Positions 1 to 7,089 of a stretch of DNA of 30,390 nucleotides are shown piece after piece (position 1 is the first letter of the stretch; every line of letters begins with the position of its first letter). The position numbers and the translations under genes are program-made. The notes under the pieces are model-generated. The model searched no databases. It was given only the letters and a program-made list of their open reading frames with translations, and was not told where the DNA came from. Source of the DNA: Bacteroidia bacterium (GTDB lineage Bacteria; Bacteroidota; Bacteroidia; Bacteroidales; Paludibacteraceae); contig JAGKVE010000018.1 of NCBI GenBank assembly GCA_021152555.1, positions 1-30,390 of the forward strand, given 5' to 3'.

Positions 1-246
1 CTTTTTTGAGCTGGTAGGTGAACTTCTACGAGCTGTTGAAATTTGTAATATAATGTAACATAATTATAAAAATTTAGTTAAAAAATAACGAAGTATTGAC
101 TGGTGGTATTTGTAGTTTTTTCAGCGATTGCATTTCACATGCCGCTACGCTGGAATCATTTTGTCGCTTGTCTGTTTTTAATAGCCGCAGTATATTTTGT
201 ATTCGGTTTCAAATAAAAGTGACTTACATCCAAAATCTATAAAGAC
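1..246. other. Left-edge region upstream of the sirtuin, no firmly supported gene
   Basis: AT-rich sequence without an RNA gene or a recognisable Bacteroidota promoter (no TAnnTTTG at the right distance from a TTTG). The first 58 bases are open in one plus frame and end in TAA at 56-58, so they could be the last 18 codons of a gene cut by the window edge; this is too short to support. A possible two-helix membrane peptide lies at 100-216 and is listed separately. Because no promoter is visible in front of the sirtuin, it may be transcribed from further left. Confidence 0.4.
139..216 (+). CDS. Possible tiny membrane protein (25 residues from ATG)
   Basis: A short frame begins with ATG at 139 and ends with TAA at 214-216. 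It encodes a hydrophobic segment (ACLFLIAAVYFVFGF) preceded by a short polar stretch with Arg, Trp and His. The same frame is open back to position 100 and contains a GTG at 103, from which it would give 37 residues with a second hydrophobic segment (VFVVFSAIAF), that is, a two-helix hairpin. I do not recognise a family. There is no clear ribosome binding site or promoter, and AT-rich non-coding DNA often yields such hydrophobic frames by chance, so this is only a candidate. Confidence 0.22.
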   Translation: MPLRWNHFVACLFLIAAVYFVFGFK

Positions 247-948
247 ATGAAAAAGATAGTTGTTTTTACCGGTGCCGGCGTGAGTGCCGAGAGTGGTTTA
301 GGGACATTCCGTGACTCGGACGGTTTATGGGAACATTACCGTATTGAGGATGTGTGTACTCATGAGGCATGGTTGCGCAACCCGCAGCTATGCGTAGATT
401 TCTACAATGCACGCCGCAAAGATACTTTATCCGCCCAGCCCAATGCCGCGCATATGGCAATCGCGAAGTTACAGCAAGCCTTGCCCACGACCCGTATCAT
501 CACTCAGAATATAGATGATTTGCATGAACGTGCGGGTTCGCATGACGTGGTTCACTTACACGGAGAGATAACCAAACTGCGCTCTGAGAACAATGAAACA
601 GCGACTGTTCCTTTAAAGGGCTGGGAGCAACATTACGGTGACAGACACCCTGACGGGTCACTGCTACGTCCCTATATAGTGTTTTTCGGCGAAGGTGTGC
701 CTTATTTCGATGAGGCCTGCAGGATTGCGTCACAAGCGGACATTATGGTAGTAGTGGGAACGAGTCTGAATGTATATCCGGCGGCATCTCTGATTCATTA
801 TGCGCCAAAAGATTGCCCGATTTATTTTGTAGATCCGGGTCATCCGGAATTCGGGATGTGGGCAGACCGTATTACACATATCCAGAAGAAAGCGACTGAA
901 GGTGTGCCGGAATTGGTAGAGAAATTGATAAAAGAATTAGGGGCATAA
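247..948 (+). CDS. cobB: NAD-dependent protein deacylase, sirtuin family (CobB/SIRT5-like)
   Basis: Removes acyl groups from lysines using NAD+, giving nicotinamide and O-acyl-ADP-ribose; cytosolic. The 233-residue length is normal. The NAD-binding motif GAGVSAESG lies at 9-17, followed by TFRD at 20-23; QNIDDLHERAG holds the NAD-contacting Asn-Asp, and HLHGE carries the catalytic His. Tyr53 and Arg56 (YNAR) match the Tyr-x-x-Arg pair that class III sirtuins use to bind succinyl or malonyl groups, so desuccinylase or demalonylase activity is a reasonable inference. Odd: the stretch after HLHGE that normally carries two CxxC zinc pairs has no cysteine; the four cysteines (37, 49 and two late ones) are scattered. 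Other Bacteroidota sirtuins, as I recall them, also lack the zinc site. The ATG lies 17 bp before menA's neighbouring frame begins its own run, so the two are probably co-transcribed. Confidence 0.93.
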   Translation: MKKIVVFTGAGVSAESGLGTFRDSDGLWEHYRIEDVCTHEAWLRNPQLCVDFYNARRKDTLSAQPNAAHMAIAKLQQALPTTRIITQNIDDLHERAGSHDVVHLHGEITKLRSENNETATVPLKGWEQHYGDRHPDGSLLRPYIVFFGEGVPYFDEACRIASQADIMVVVGTSLNVYPAASLIHYAPKDCPIYFVDPGHPEFGMWADRITHIQKKATEGVPELVEKLIKELGA

Positions 949-965
949 GGCGCAAAAGAAATATT

Positions 966-1808
966 ATGAATCCATATATCCAGTCACTGCGGTTGAGGAC
1001 GCTGCCACTATCCATGTCGGGAATTATTCTTGGCAGCGGAATGGCAGGTTTTTTGAGTTACAAGACTTTCGGGTGGGCACTATGCACGACACTGAGTTTG
1101 CAGATCTTAAGCAATCTTTGCAATGAACTGGGCGACGCTCTGAAAGGCACGGATTCCGACCAAAACGAGCGAGCAGCCTACGGCTTACAGGCAGGCACGA
1201 TAACAAAAAACCAGATGAAGAGCATGATCTGGTTGTTTTTAGGGCTGTCTGTTTTGTTTGGTATATTGTTGATTTATAGCGCATTCGGAAGCTTTTTGGA
1301 TATACGAAGTATAGGATTTATAGTATTAGGGTTTCTTGCAATCATAGGCGCGGTCACATATACTCTCGGCAAGCATAGTTACGGCTATATGGGTTTTGGA
1401 GATTTGGGAGTGTTCGTGTTCTTTGGTTTGGTGAGTACGCTTGGCAGTTATTACCTTCAGGCACAGACGATGAGTTGGGAGGTGGTGATGAATGGTGCGG
1501 CAATCGGTTTGCCGTGTGTAGGCGTACTTAATCTGAATAACATCCGCGATATGCGCAACGACCGTGCGCACGGCAAGCGTACTTTTGCAAGTTTGTTAGG
1601 CTCACAAGGCGGCCGTACATATCACACCATATTATTAGCGGGATGTCTTGCTATTTTTGCAGATAACGGAAGTTATTGGACTTTGTGCATTTTACCCGTG
1701 TGGATTTGGCATATATGGTATGTGTGGACTCATGAAGAAGGATTGGACAAACAAATGCCGGTTTTGATGTTTTCGACGCTGTTAGTTGCCATTCTTGCTT
1801 TGTTATGA
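966..1808 (+). CDS. menA: 1,4-dihydroxy-2-naphthoate polyprenyltransferase (MenA, UbiA superfamily)
   Basis: Integral membrane prenyltransferase that joins a polyprenyl chain to 1,4-dihydroxy-2-naphthoate, giving demethylmenaquinone for menaquinone synthesis. At 280 residues it is typical. The N-terminus (RLRTLPLSMSGIILGS) matches the MenA signature. The first Asp-rich prenyl-diphosphate site is NELGDALKGTDSDQNE near residues 53-68, followed by LQAGTIT. The second is NNIRDMRNDRAHGKRT in the loop after the fifth or sixth helix. About eight hydrophobic segments span the chain. It lies 17 bp after the sirtuin in the same direction. No other men gene is in the window. UbiA-family relatives with other substrates exist, but the KGTD and NNIRD motifs favour MenA. 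Confidence 0.93.
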   Translation: MNPYIQSLRLRTLPLSMSGIILGSGMAGFLSYKTFGWALCTTLSLQILSNLCNELGDALKGTDSDQNERAAYGLQAGTITKNQMKSMIWLFLGLSVLFGILLIYSAFGSFLDIRSIGFIVLGFLAIIGAVTYTLGKHSYGYMGFGDLGVFVFFGLVSTLGSYYLQAQTMSWEVVMNGAAIGLPCVGVLNLNNIRDMRNDRAHGKRTFASLLGSQGGRTYHTILLAGCLAIFADNGSYWTLCILPVWIWHIWYVWTHEEGLDKQMPVLMFSTLLVAILALL

Positions 1809-1815
1809 CAAAAAA

Positions 1816-1832
1816 TACACATAAAATGTGTA
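1816..1832. repeat. Perfect inverted repeat between menA and the rmlA promoter
   Basis: TACACAT-AAA-ATGTGTA: 7-bp arms with a 3-nt loop, 8 bp after the menA stop and about 16 bp upstream of the rmlA -33 element. It is followed by AAAA rather than T, so it does not look like a plus-strand terminator. It could be an operator for rmlA, or chance in AT-rich DNA. Confidence 0.3.
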
Positions 1833-1847
1833 AAAATTGACACAATA

Positions 1848-1879
1848 TTTGCATATATCAAAAAAATATAGTACCTTTG
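1848..1879 (+). promoter_or_regulatory. Bacteroidota promoter for rmlA, with a palindrome over the -7 box
   Basis: TTTG at 1848-1851, 20-bp spacer, TACCTTTG at 1872-1879; an exact match to the TTTG/TAnnTTTG consensus. The -33 box reads TTTGCATATATCAA, identical over 20 nt (from one base before TTTG) with the rsfS promoter. The -7 box is one arm of the inverted repeat ACCTTTGCA-AA-TGCAAAGGT at 1873-1892, so the expected start site falls inside the palindrome. The 5' leader to rmlA would be about 50 nt. Confidence 0.88.
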
Positions 1880-1935
1880 CAAATGCAAAGGTTTTTTTAT
1901 AGCGCCACTTATAAAGAAAGACAATAAAAAACGAT

Positions 1936-2811
1936 ATGAAAGGAATCATTTTAGCGGGCGGCAGCGCGACACGTCTGTACCCATTGAGTAAAGCAATCAG
2001 CAAACAGATCATGCCGGTATATGACAAGCCGATGATTTATTATCCGTTGAGCACATTGATGTTAGCGGGCATTCGTGATGTGTTGATAATCAGTACTCCC
2101 CGTGATTTGCCGATGTTTAAAGATTTGTTAGGTGACGGTAGCCGAATAGGAATGCAGCTATCTTACAAAGTGCAGTTGGTGCCGAACGGTTTGGCTCAAG
2201 CGTTCGTATTAGGCAAAGAGTTTCTGAACGGCGAACCCGGGTGTTTGATATTAGGCGACAATATGTTCTACGGTCAGCATTTTGAGCGAATGCTCCGCGA
2301 GGCGGTGTCAGAAGCCGAGAAAGGCGGCGCAGTCATTTTCGGTTACGAAGTGGCTGACCCGCGTGCCTACGGAGTCGTTGATTTTGACCAGGACGGCAAG
2401 GTGCTCAGTCTGGAAGAAAAGCCGGAACATCCGAAGAGCAATTATGCCGTGCCGGGTTTGTATTTTTACGACGCGAGCGTATGCGAGAAAGCGGCAGGAT
2501 TACAGCCGAGTGCCCGCGGCGAGTATGAGATAACAGATTTGAACCGTTTGTATCTGAACGAAGGGACATTGAAAGTGAAACTATTCGGCCGTGGTTTTGC
2601 ATGGTTAGACACCGGAAACTGTGACAGTTTGTTAGATGCGGGCAATTTTATCGCCACTATTCAAAACCGCCAAGGTTTCTATGTAAGTTGCATAGAGGAA
2701 ATCGCGTGGCGTAACGGATGGATCAGTACAGAGCAGATGGCGGCACTTGGCAAAGAAATGAAGACCGCATACGGACGTTATTTGGAGAGGTTGGCGTTGA
2801 AAGGAAAGTAG
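1936..2811 (+). CDS. rmlA: Glucose-1-phosphate thymidylyltransferase (RmlA/RfbA)
   Basis: Condenses glucose-1-phosphate with dTTP to dTDP-glucose, the first step of dTDP-L-rhamnose and other dTDP-deoxysugars for surface polysaccharides. At 291 residues it is full length. The nucleotidyltransferase signature is GGSATRLYPLS (8-18) with SKQIMPVYDKPMIYYPLS, then LGDNMFYG (metal-binding Asp), GYEVADPRAYGVV and SLEEKP with the catalytic Lys, and the WLDTG motif near residue 225. The usual GSGTRL reads GSATRL, which I recall as common in Bacteroidota. It has its own promoter and about a 50-nt leader. The partners rmlB, rmlC and rmlD are not in the window, so it is an isolated copy. It is followed by an 11-bp repeat array and no standard terminator. 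Confidence 0.96.
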   Translation: MKGIILAGGSATRLYPLSKAISKQIMPVYDKPMIYYPLSTLMLAGIRDVLIISTPRDLPMFKDLLGDGSRIGMQLSYKVQLVPNGLAQAFVLGKEFLNGEPGCLILGDNMFYGQHFERMLREAVSEAEKGGAVIFGYEVADPRAYGVVDFDQDGKVLSLEEKPEHPKSNYAVPGLYFYDASVCEKAAGLQPSARGEYEITDLNRLYLNEGTLKVKLFGRGFAWLDTGNCDSLLDAGNFIATIQNRQGFYVSCIEEIAWRNGWISTEQMAALGKEMKTAYGRYLERLALKGK

Positions 2812-2821
2812 TTGCAAAAAA

Positions 2822-2985
2822 CGATTATCTCTCGATAATGGCTCGATAATGGCTCGATAACGGTTCGATAACGGTTCGATATTGACTCGATAACGGCTCG
2901 AGCACATTCGGAAACGGGTAAGAAGCCGGTTAGGCATTGACCTTGATTTTCCCTCGAAAAAACCTCGGTAAAAGTTCGATTGAAA
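2822..2985. repeat. Array A: 11-bp degenerate tandem repeats between rmlA and the HTCS gene
   Basis: A leader CGATTATCT (2822-2830) is followed without gap by units in 11-bp phase: CTCGATAATGG (2831, 2842), CTCGATAACGG (2853), TTCGATAACGG (2864), TTCGATATTGA (2875), CTCGATAACGG (2886), CTCGAGCACA (2897, 10 bp) and TTCGGAAACGG (2907-2917). After a 35-bp gap three decayed units continue in 11-bp phase: CTCGAAAAAAC (2953), CTCGGTAAAAG (2964) and TTCGATTGAAA (2975). The leader pairs with unit 1 as the hairpin ATTATC-TCTC-GATAAT. Read on the minus strand this hairpin has a GAGA tetraloop followed by CG and six T. The rest of the 193-bp gap holds no recognisable HTCS promoter. The element resembles arrays at 26356 and 30177. 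Confidence 0.9.
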
Positions 2986-3004
2986 AAGTCAAAAATCTTA
3001 TAGT

Positions 3005-6000
3005 ATGAGACGCAATTTATTATTCGCTTGTTTGTTACTATGTGCGTCAAGTGTGTTCGCACATGAGCATTACGTAGTTCAACATTATTCCATCAAAGAC
3101 GGACTGAGTCAAAACACCGTAATGGCGATTCTACAAGACCAAAAAGGTTTCATGTGGTTCGGCACGTGGGACGGGTTGAACCGTTTTGACGGCTATAAGT
3201 TCGACGTGTACAAGGCGATGAATGACGGCGAGGCGGCACATGTTAACAACCGCGTAGTAATGATATACGAGGATGAAGCGGAGGAATTATGGTGGGGGAC
3301 ATATGACGGTCATTATTATAAGTTAGACGCGACCCGCAAAGTGACTACTGAGCAGCCTTATGACAGTTTGCCGGACGGAATGCTTGAGAAGATAGCCGAT
3401 GGTGAAAAAGAGACGAAGGTTGATTCGCGCGGAGTCATATGGCAGGCCGATGACACCAATGGTATATTGCGTTACCGTTTCGGCCAATGGAAACGTTTTA
3501 CTCCACCTCTGGACAGCCGTTATGCGGGTCGTTTGCGCAAACACTTTTTCTTATTGGAAGACAATTTAGGTCGTACGTGGGTAAACCCGACAGGCGGCGG
3601 TTGGAGTTACTACGATTATGACAAAGATGAGTTGGTTTATCCGATTCAGGGACTGACCAACATGATACACACCGCCTATGTGGATCATGAGGGTCAGATG
3701 TGGATTTCCACGTATGACGGCGGTGTTGATTGCGTAAGCATGGAGCCAACTCCATACCAGTTACATGACATGCGCCGTTCGGCACGCGACAACGGTGAGG
3801 TACGCGCCTTTGCCCGCACAAAGAAAGGCGAAGTGCTGACATTGGTGAAGTCCGAGACGGGAGTTTATTGCGCCTTGGAGACGACGCATGGTTTGCTATA
3901 CGGAACGAAAGGTGCCGGATTGAAGAACATGACAACGGGTCAAACGATTCCCACCTCCCATCCGGATGTCTATGATGTAGAAGAAGGTCGTGACGGTACA
4001 TTGTATGTTGCGACATATGGTGACGGTGTAAACATACTGCGGCGTAATGCCCAGAATACCGCGTGGGAACAGCCGCAAGTAGTTGGTCCGGGAATGAAAG
4101 TGCGTGACATTGAGATTGTTGACGAGACATTATGGTGCGGCACGACGACCGGTATACTCCGAATCAACTTGGCGAGTTTGGAATTTTCCGTAATCCCAAG
4201 TTATGACATCCGCGCCGTCTATTACAGCCATGATAAACTATGGTTGGGTTCGTTCGGCGGCGGTTTGCTCTATTTGAATCCCAAAGATCCGAATGCCAAA
4301 ATCGAACGGATAGAGACATTCCACGATATCATACTGAGTATGACGGGCGATGGTAAAAACCTATGGTTCAGCTCAGAGAGTGATATCGCACAACTCAATT
4401 TAGAGACGAAGGATTTGTATTATTACGATGCGTTAGATGGAGCAGATAATACTTATTTTACAGAGGCTGAGGCATTCCGTACTCCCAACGGTACTATTCT
4501 ATTCGGCTATTCGAACGGTTATTGTTCATTTAATCCGTCCCTAATCCGGCGTTCCCATGTTATATCTCCATTACGGATAACAAATATCAAAGTACATGAC
4601 GAAGAAATGACCGGCGATGCCATCACCATTCCCAACGGGAGCAATATATTGATAGAGTTCTCAGCAATGGATTATGTAGGAATAGATAAGATTTTCTATT
4701 CGTACAAGATGGACGGCATTGATAAGAAATGGAACGGTCCGACCGATATGCACCGTGTGACGTATAATAATTTGCATCACGGGGATTATATTTTCCATGT
4801 ACGTTCCACGAACCGTGAAGGCGGAGACGTAGATAACGAGCAAATTCTACGAATCACTGTAGAACGCCCGTTATGGCTGATGTGGTGGGCGATTGTTCTT
4901 TATGTACTTGCGATATTGGGACTTGTCACCCTCGTAATATACATTGTGAGTACTTATAACGGTTTGCGTCAGAAAGTGAAAGTGGAACAACAAGTGACGG
5001 ACATCAAACTGCGATTCTTTACGAATATCAGCCATGAACTTCGTACCCCTTTGACACTTATCGTAGGTCCGGTGGAGAATATTTTGCAGACCGAACGAAT
5101 CAGTCAGAATGTCCGCAGCCAATTAGAGATAGTACAAAGTAACAGCCAGCGTATGCTACGTATGGTAAATCAACTATTGGAGTTCCGCAAGGTGCAGAAC
5201 CAAAAGATGAAGCTGAAAGTCCAGAAAACGTTGCTGAGCGACTTGGTAGAGGATACAAGTGCTAACTTCAAGAAAGAGGCATACGATAAACATATCCATT
5301 TCGAGATTCAAAATAACGCGGAGGATTCGACGGTGTGGGTGGATCGCGGGCGAATGGATACAATACTATGGAATATGCTGAGCAACGCGTTCAAGTTTAC
5401 TCCATCCGGTAAAAACATCCGTGTAATCATCGGCGAGAAACCCGGTTTTGTGACGTTGGCAGTTCAAGATGAAGGAGTAGGAATAGCTCCGGAAAAGCGG
5501 AATGTACTATTTGAACGGTTCTCAAGCAATAACGAACTGAACAACAATAACACTACGGGTACCGGTATCGGCATGAACCTCACAAAGGAATTAGTTGATT
5601 TGCACCACGGTTATATTGAGGTGGAAAGCGAGGTCGGTAAGGGAACAACCATCACCGTGCTTCTTCATACAGGCAAAGAGCATTTCGGTGCGGAAGAAGT
5701 AGATTTCATAGCAGACGACATGACGAGTTCCCAAGTGCCAGTAAGCCTGACACTTGAAGATAAATTAGAGCAATTGGAACAAGAGCAACACGACAACCGC
5801 CGCACGGTATTGGTAGTAGATGACAATCAGGATATGCGTCAATTCCTTACCGGTATCTTTGTAAAAGATTACAATGTGGTAGCCGCAATGGATGGCGAGG
5901 AGGCCGAGCATATCATACGTACCAAGCCTATTGATATTGTAGTGACCGATTTGATGATGCCTAAAGTGGATGGTCTGGAATTGACCCAGTTCATCAAGAA

Positions 6001-6571
6001 AAATGCCGATCTTGATTATATTCCAGTAATTCTTCTAACCGCGAAGGCCGCAATTGAAAGCCGGTTAGAGGCTCTTAACTACGGCGCAGACGATTATGTG
6101 ACCAAGCCTTTTGAACCGGAATATCTGCGTGCCCGTGTCCGTAATATATTAGTTCAGCGCGAACAATTGGAACAAAGTTACCGCCAGCGTTTGATGCGTC
6201 TTGAACCGCAGAAATCCGATGAGCCGGTACCGGGTGACACATTCCTTGCCAAATTATTGGATGTGATGAACAAACAGTTGGACAACAATACGTTGACCGT
6301 AGATGACCTTGTAGATGAGTTGGGTATGGGACGGACGGTATTCTTCAACAAACTGAAGAGCATGACTGGTCTCAGTCCTGTAGAGTTTATCCGCGAGATG
6401 CGCATCAAACGCGCCGCACAATTGTTGGAAGAACGCCAGTATAACATAACTGAGGTTACATATATGGTAGGCATGAATGACTCCCGCTATTTTGCCAAAT
6501 GTTTTAAAAACACTTATGGTGTAACGCCGAGTGAGTACCGCCGTTCCGTACTAAGCAAAAAAGAAGAATGA
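3005..6571 (+). CDS. Hybrid two-component system protein (HTCS): periplasmic Reg_prop sensor, histidine kinase, receiver and AraC-type DNA-binding domain
   Basis: One-protein signalling system of 1188 residues. In order: signal peptide (1-19, ending VFA), beta-propeller Reg_prop repeats with FMWFGTWDGLNRFDGY-type blades (about 25-500), a Y_Y_Y domain (about 525-620), one transmembrane helix (about 625-650), HisKA with phospho-His677 in ISHELRTPL, an ATPase domain with N790 (NMLSNAFKFTP), DEGVGI from 822 and GTGIGMNL from 852, a receiver with Asp939/940, phospho-Asp982 (DLMMPKVDG) and Lys1034, and a C-terminal AraC helix-turn-helix (about 1070-1185). Every phosphorelay residue is present. It is somewhat shorter than many HTCS proteins of 1300-1400 residues. 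Such proteins usually sense glycans and control an adjacent polysaccharide utilisation locus, but no SusC, SusD or glycoside hydrolase is present. Its stop overlaps the start of a lipoprotein gene (ATGA). Confidence 0.96.
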   Translation: MRRNLLFACLLLCASSVFAHEHYVVQHYSIKDGLSQNTVMAILQDQKGFMWFGTWDGLNRFDGYKFDVYKAMNDGEAAHVNNRVVMIYEDEAEELWWGTYDGHYYKLDATRKVTTEQPYDSLPDGMLEKIADGEKETKVDSRGVIWQADDTNGILRYRFGQWKRFTPPLDSRYAGRLRKHFFLLEDNLGRTWVNPTGGGWSYYDYDKDELVYPIQGLTNMIHTAYVDHEGQMWISTYDGGVDCVSMEPTPYQLHDMRRSARDNGEVRAFARTKKGEVLTLVKSETGVYCALETTHGLLYGTKGAGLKNMTTGQTIPTSHPDVYDVEEGRDGTLYVATYGDGVNILRRNAQNTAWEQPQVVGPGMKVRDIEIVDETLWCGTTTGILRINLASLEFSVIPSYDIRAVYYSHDKLWLGSFGGGLLYLNPKDPNAKIERIETFHDIILSMTGDGKNLWFSSESDIAQLNLETKDLYYYDALDGADNTYFTEAEAFRTPNGTILFGYSNGYCSFNPSLIRRSHVISPLRITNIKVHDEEMTGDAITIPNGSNILIEFSAMDYVGIDKIFYSYKMDGIDKKWNGPTDMHRVTYNNLHHGDYIFHVRSTNREGGDVDNEQILRITVERPLWLMWWAIVLYVLAILGLVTLVIYIVSTYNGLRQKVKVEQQVTDIKLRFFTNISHELRTPLTLIVGPVENILQTERISQNVRSQLEIVQSNSQRMLRMVNQLLEFRKVQNQKMKLKVQKTLLSDLVEDTSANFKKEAYDKHIHFEIQNNAEDSTVWVDRGRMDTILWNMLSNAFKFTPSGKNIRVIIGEKPGFVTLAVQDEGVGIAPEKRNVLFERFSSNNELNNNNTTGTGIGMNLTKELVDLHHGYIEVESEVGKGTTITVLLHTGKEHFGAEEVDFIADDMTSSQVPVSLTLEDKLEQLEQEQHDNRRTVLVVDDNQDMRQFLTGIFVKDYNVVAAMDGEEAEHIIRTKPIDIVVTDLMMPKVDGLELTQFIKKNADLDYIPVILLTAKAAIESRLEALNYGADDYVTKPFEPEYLRARVRNILVQREQLEQSYRQRLMRLEPQKSDEPVPGDTFLAKLLDVMNKQLDNNTLTVDDLVDELGMGRTVFFNKLKSMTGLSPVEFIREMRIKRAAQLLEERQYNITEVTYMVGMNDSRYFAKCFKNTYGVTPSEYRRSVLSKKEE

Positions 6572-7089
6572 GAATCCGCCTATTGATATCCATGTTTGCT
6601 GTTGTGGTCTTATCCGGATGTGCCGGTCAGGCTCCTCAACGCCCGAGTCAACGCATGGGTGAAGCACCCCAACCGGACAGTACGACCTTAGCAGTGATGA
6701 ATTTGAACCAACAACTGGCAATATCAGCGGACAAATTGCTGGCTCAATATGTACAAAGTGTAGACGAACAGTATGCGCTATACGATGCTGGTACATGGAT
6801 TCATGTCATAGACCGCGGTGAGGAAGACGGGCTTATGCCGAAATATGGAGAGGAATGGACGATTGCTATGCGGACGTATAATTTAGAGGGCAAGCTGTTA
6901 GTTGATTCTGAAAAATCCTACGTCATAGGCAAGCAGGAATTACCGCTTGCCATAGAAGTAAATATCAGAGAGTTTCATCGCGGAGCCCAAGTGCGGATGA
7001 TAGCTCCTTGGTATGCGGCGTACGGACTCAAAGGAACGGAAGAAGTACCACCTTATGAAAACGTAATCATAGAAATAGAACTGAAATAA
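6568..7089 (+). CDS. FKBP-like peptidyl-prolyl isomerase-type lipoprotein (GldI-like)
   Basis: Exported lipoprotein of 173 residues. The signal peptide ends in the lipobox LSGC with Cys18. The C-terminal part (about 85-173) follows the FKBP fold pattern and ends in a recognisable FKBP tail: MIAPWYAAYGLKGTEEVPP, then YENVIIEIELK. This tail matches the usual FKBP ending (Pro, AYG, IPP, then a hydrophobic strand). Most aromatic active-site residues of FKBP are not obvious, so catalytic activity is uncertain and a chaperone or binding role is possible. The start overlaps the HTCS stop by 4 bp (ATGA) and a second FKBP-like lipoprotein follows with no gap, which suggests one transcript. FKBP-like lipoproteins such as GldI assist outer-membrane and gliding or secretion machinery in relatives; a link here is inference. 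Confidence 0.75.
   Translation: MRIRLLISMFAVVVLSGCAGQAPQRPSQRMGEAPQPDSTTLAVMNLNQQLAISADKLLAQYVQSVDEQYALYDAGTWIHVIDRGEEDGLMPKYGEEWTIAMRTYNLEGKLLVDSEKSYVIGKQELPLAIEVNIREFHRGAQVRMIAPWYAAYGLKGTEEVPPYENVIIEIELK

Noticed and set aside
2..58. Possible 3' end of an upstream gene (18 codons to TAA)
   Set aside because: Too short to show any family feature; an open frame of this size is expected by chance.
2822..2985. CRISPR array
   Set aside because: Repeats are 11 bp and directly adjacent with no unique spacers, and no cas genes are present.
2632..3062. Minus-strand open frames over array A, with 11-residue repeats such as SNRYRAIIEPL
   Set aside because: They come from 11-bp units that contain no stop on the minus strand (33 nt gives an 11-residue period in any frame). 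They overlap rmlA and the HTCS start and have no promoter or family.
3498..4130. 210-residue minus frame inside the HTCS gene
   Set aside because: A shadow of the HTCS coding frame, with Cys/His-rich low-quality sequence and no family match.
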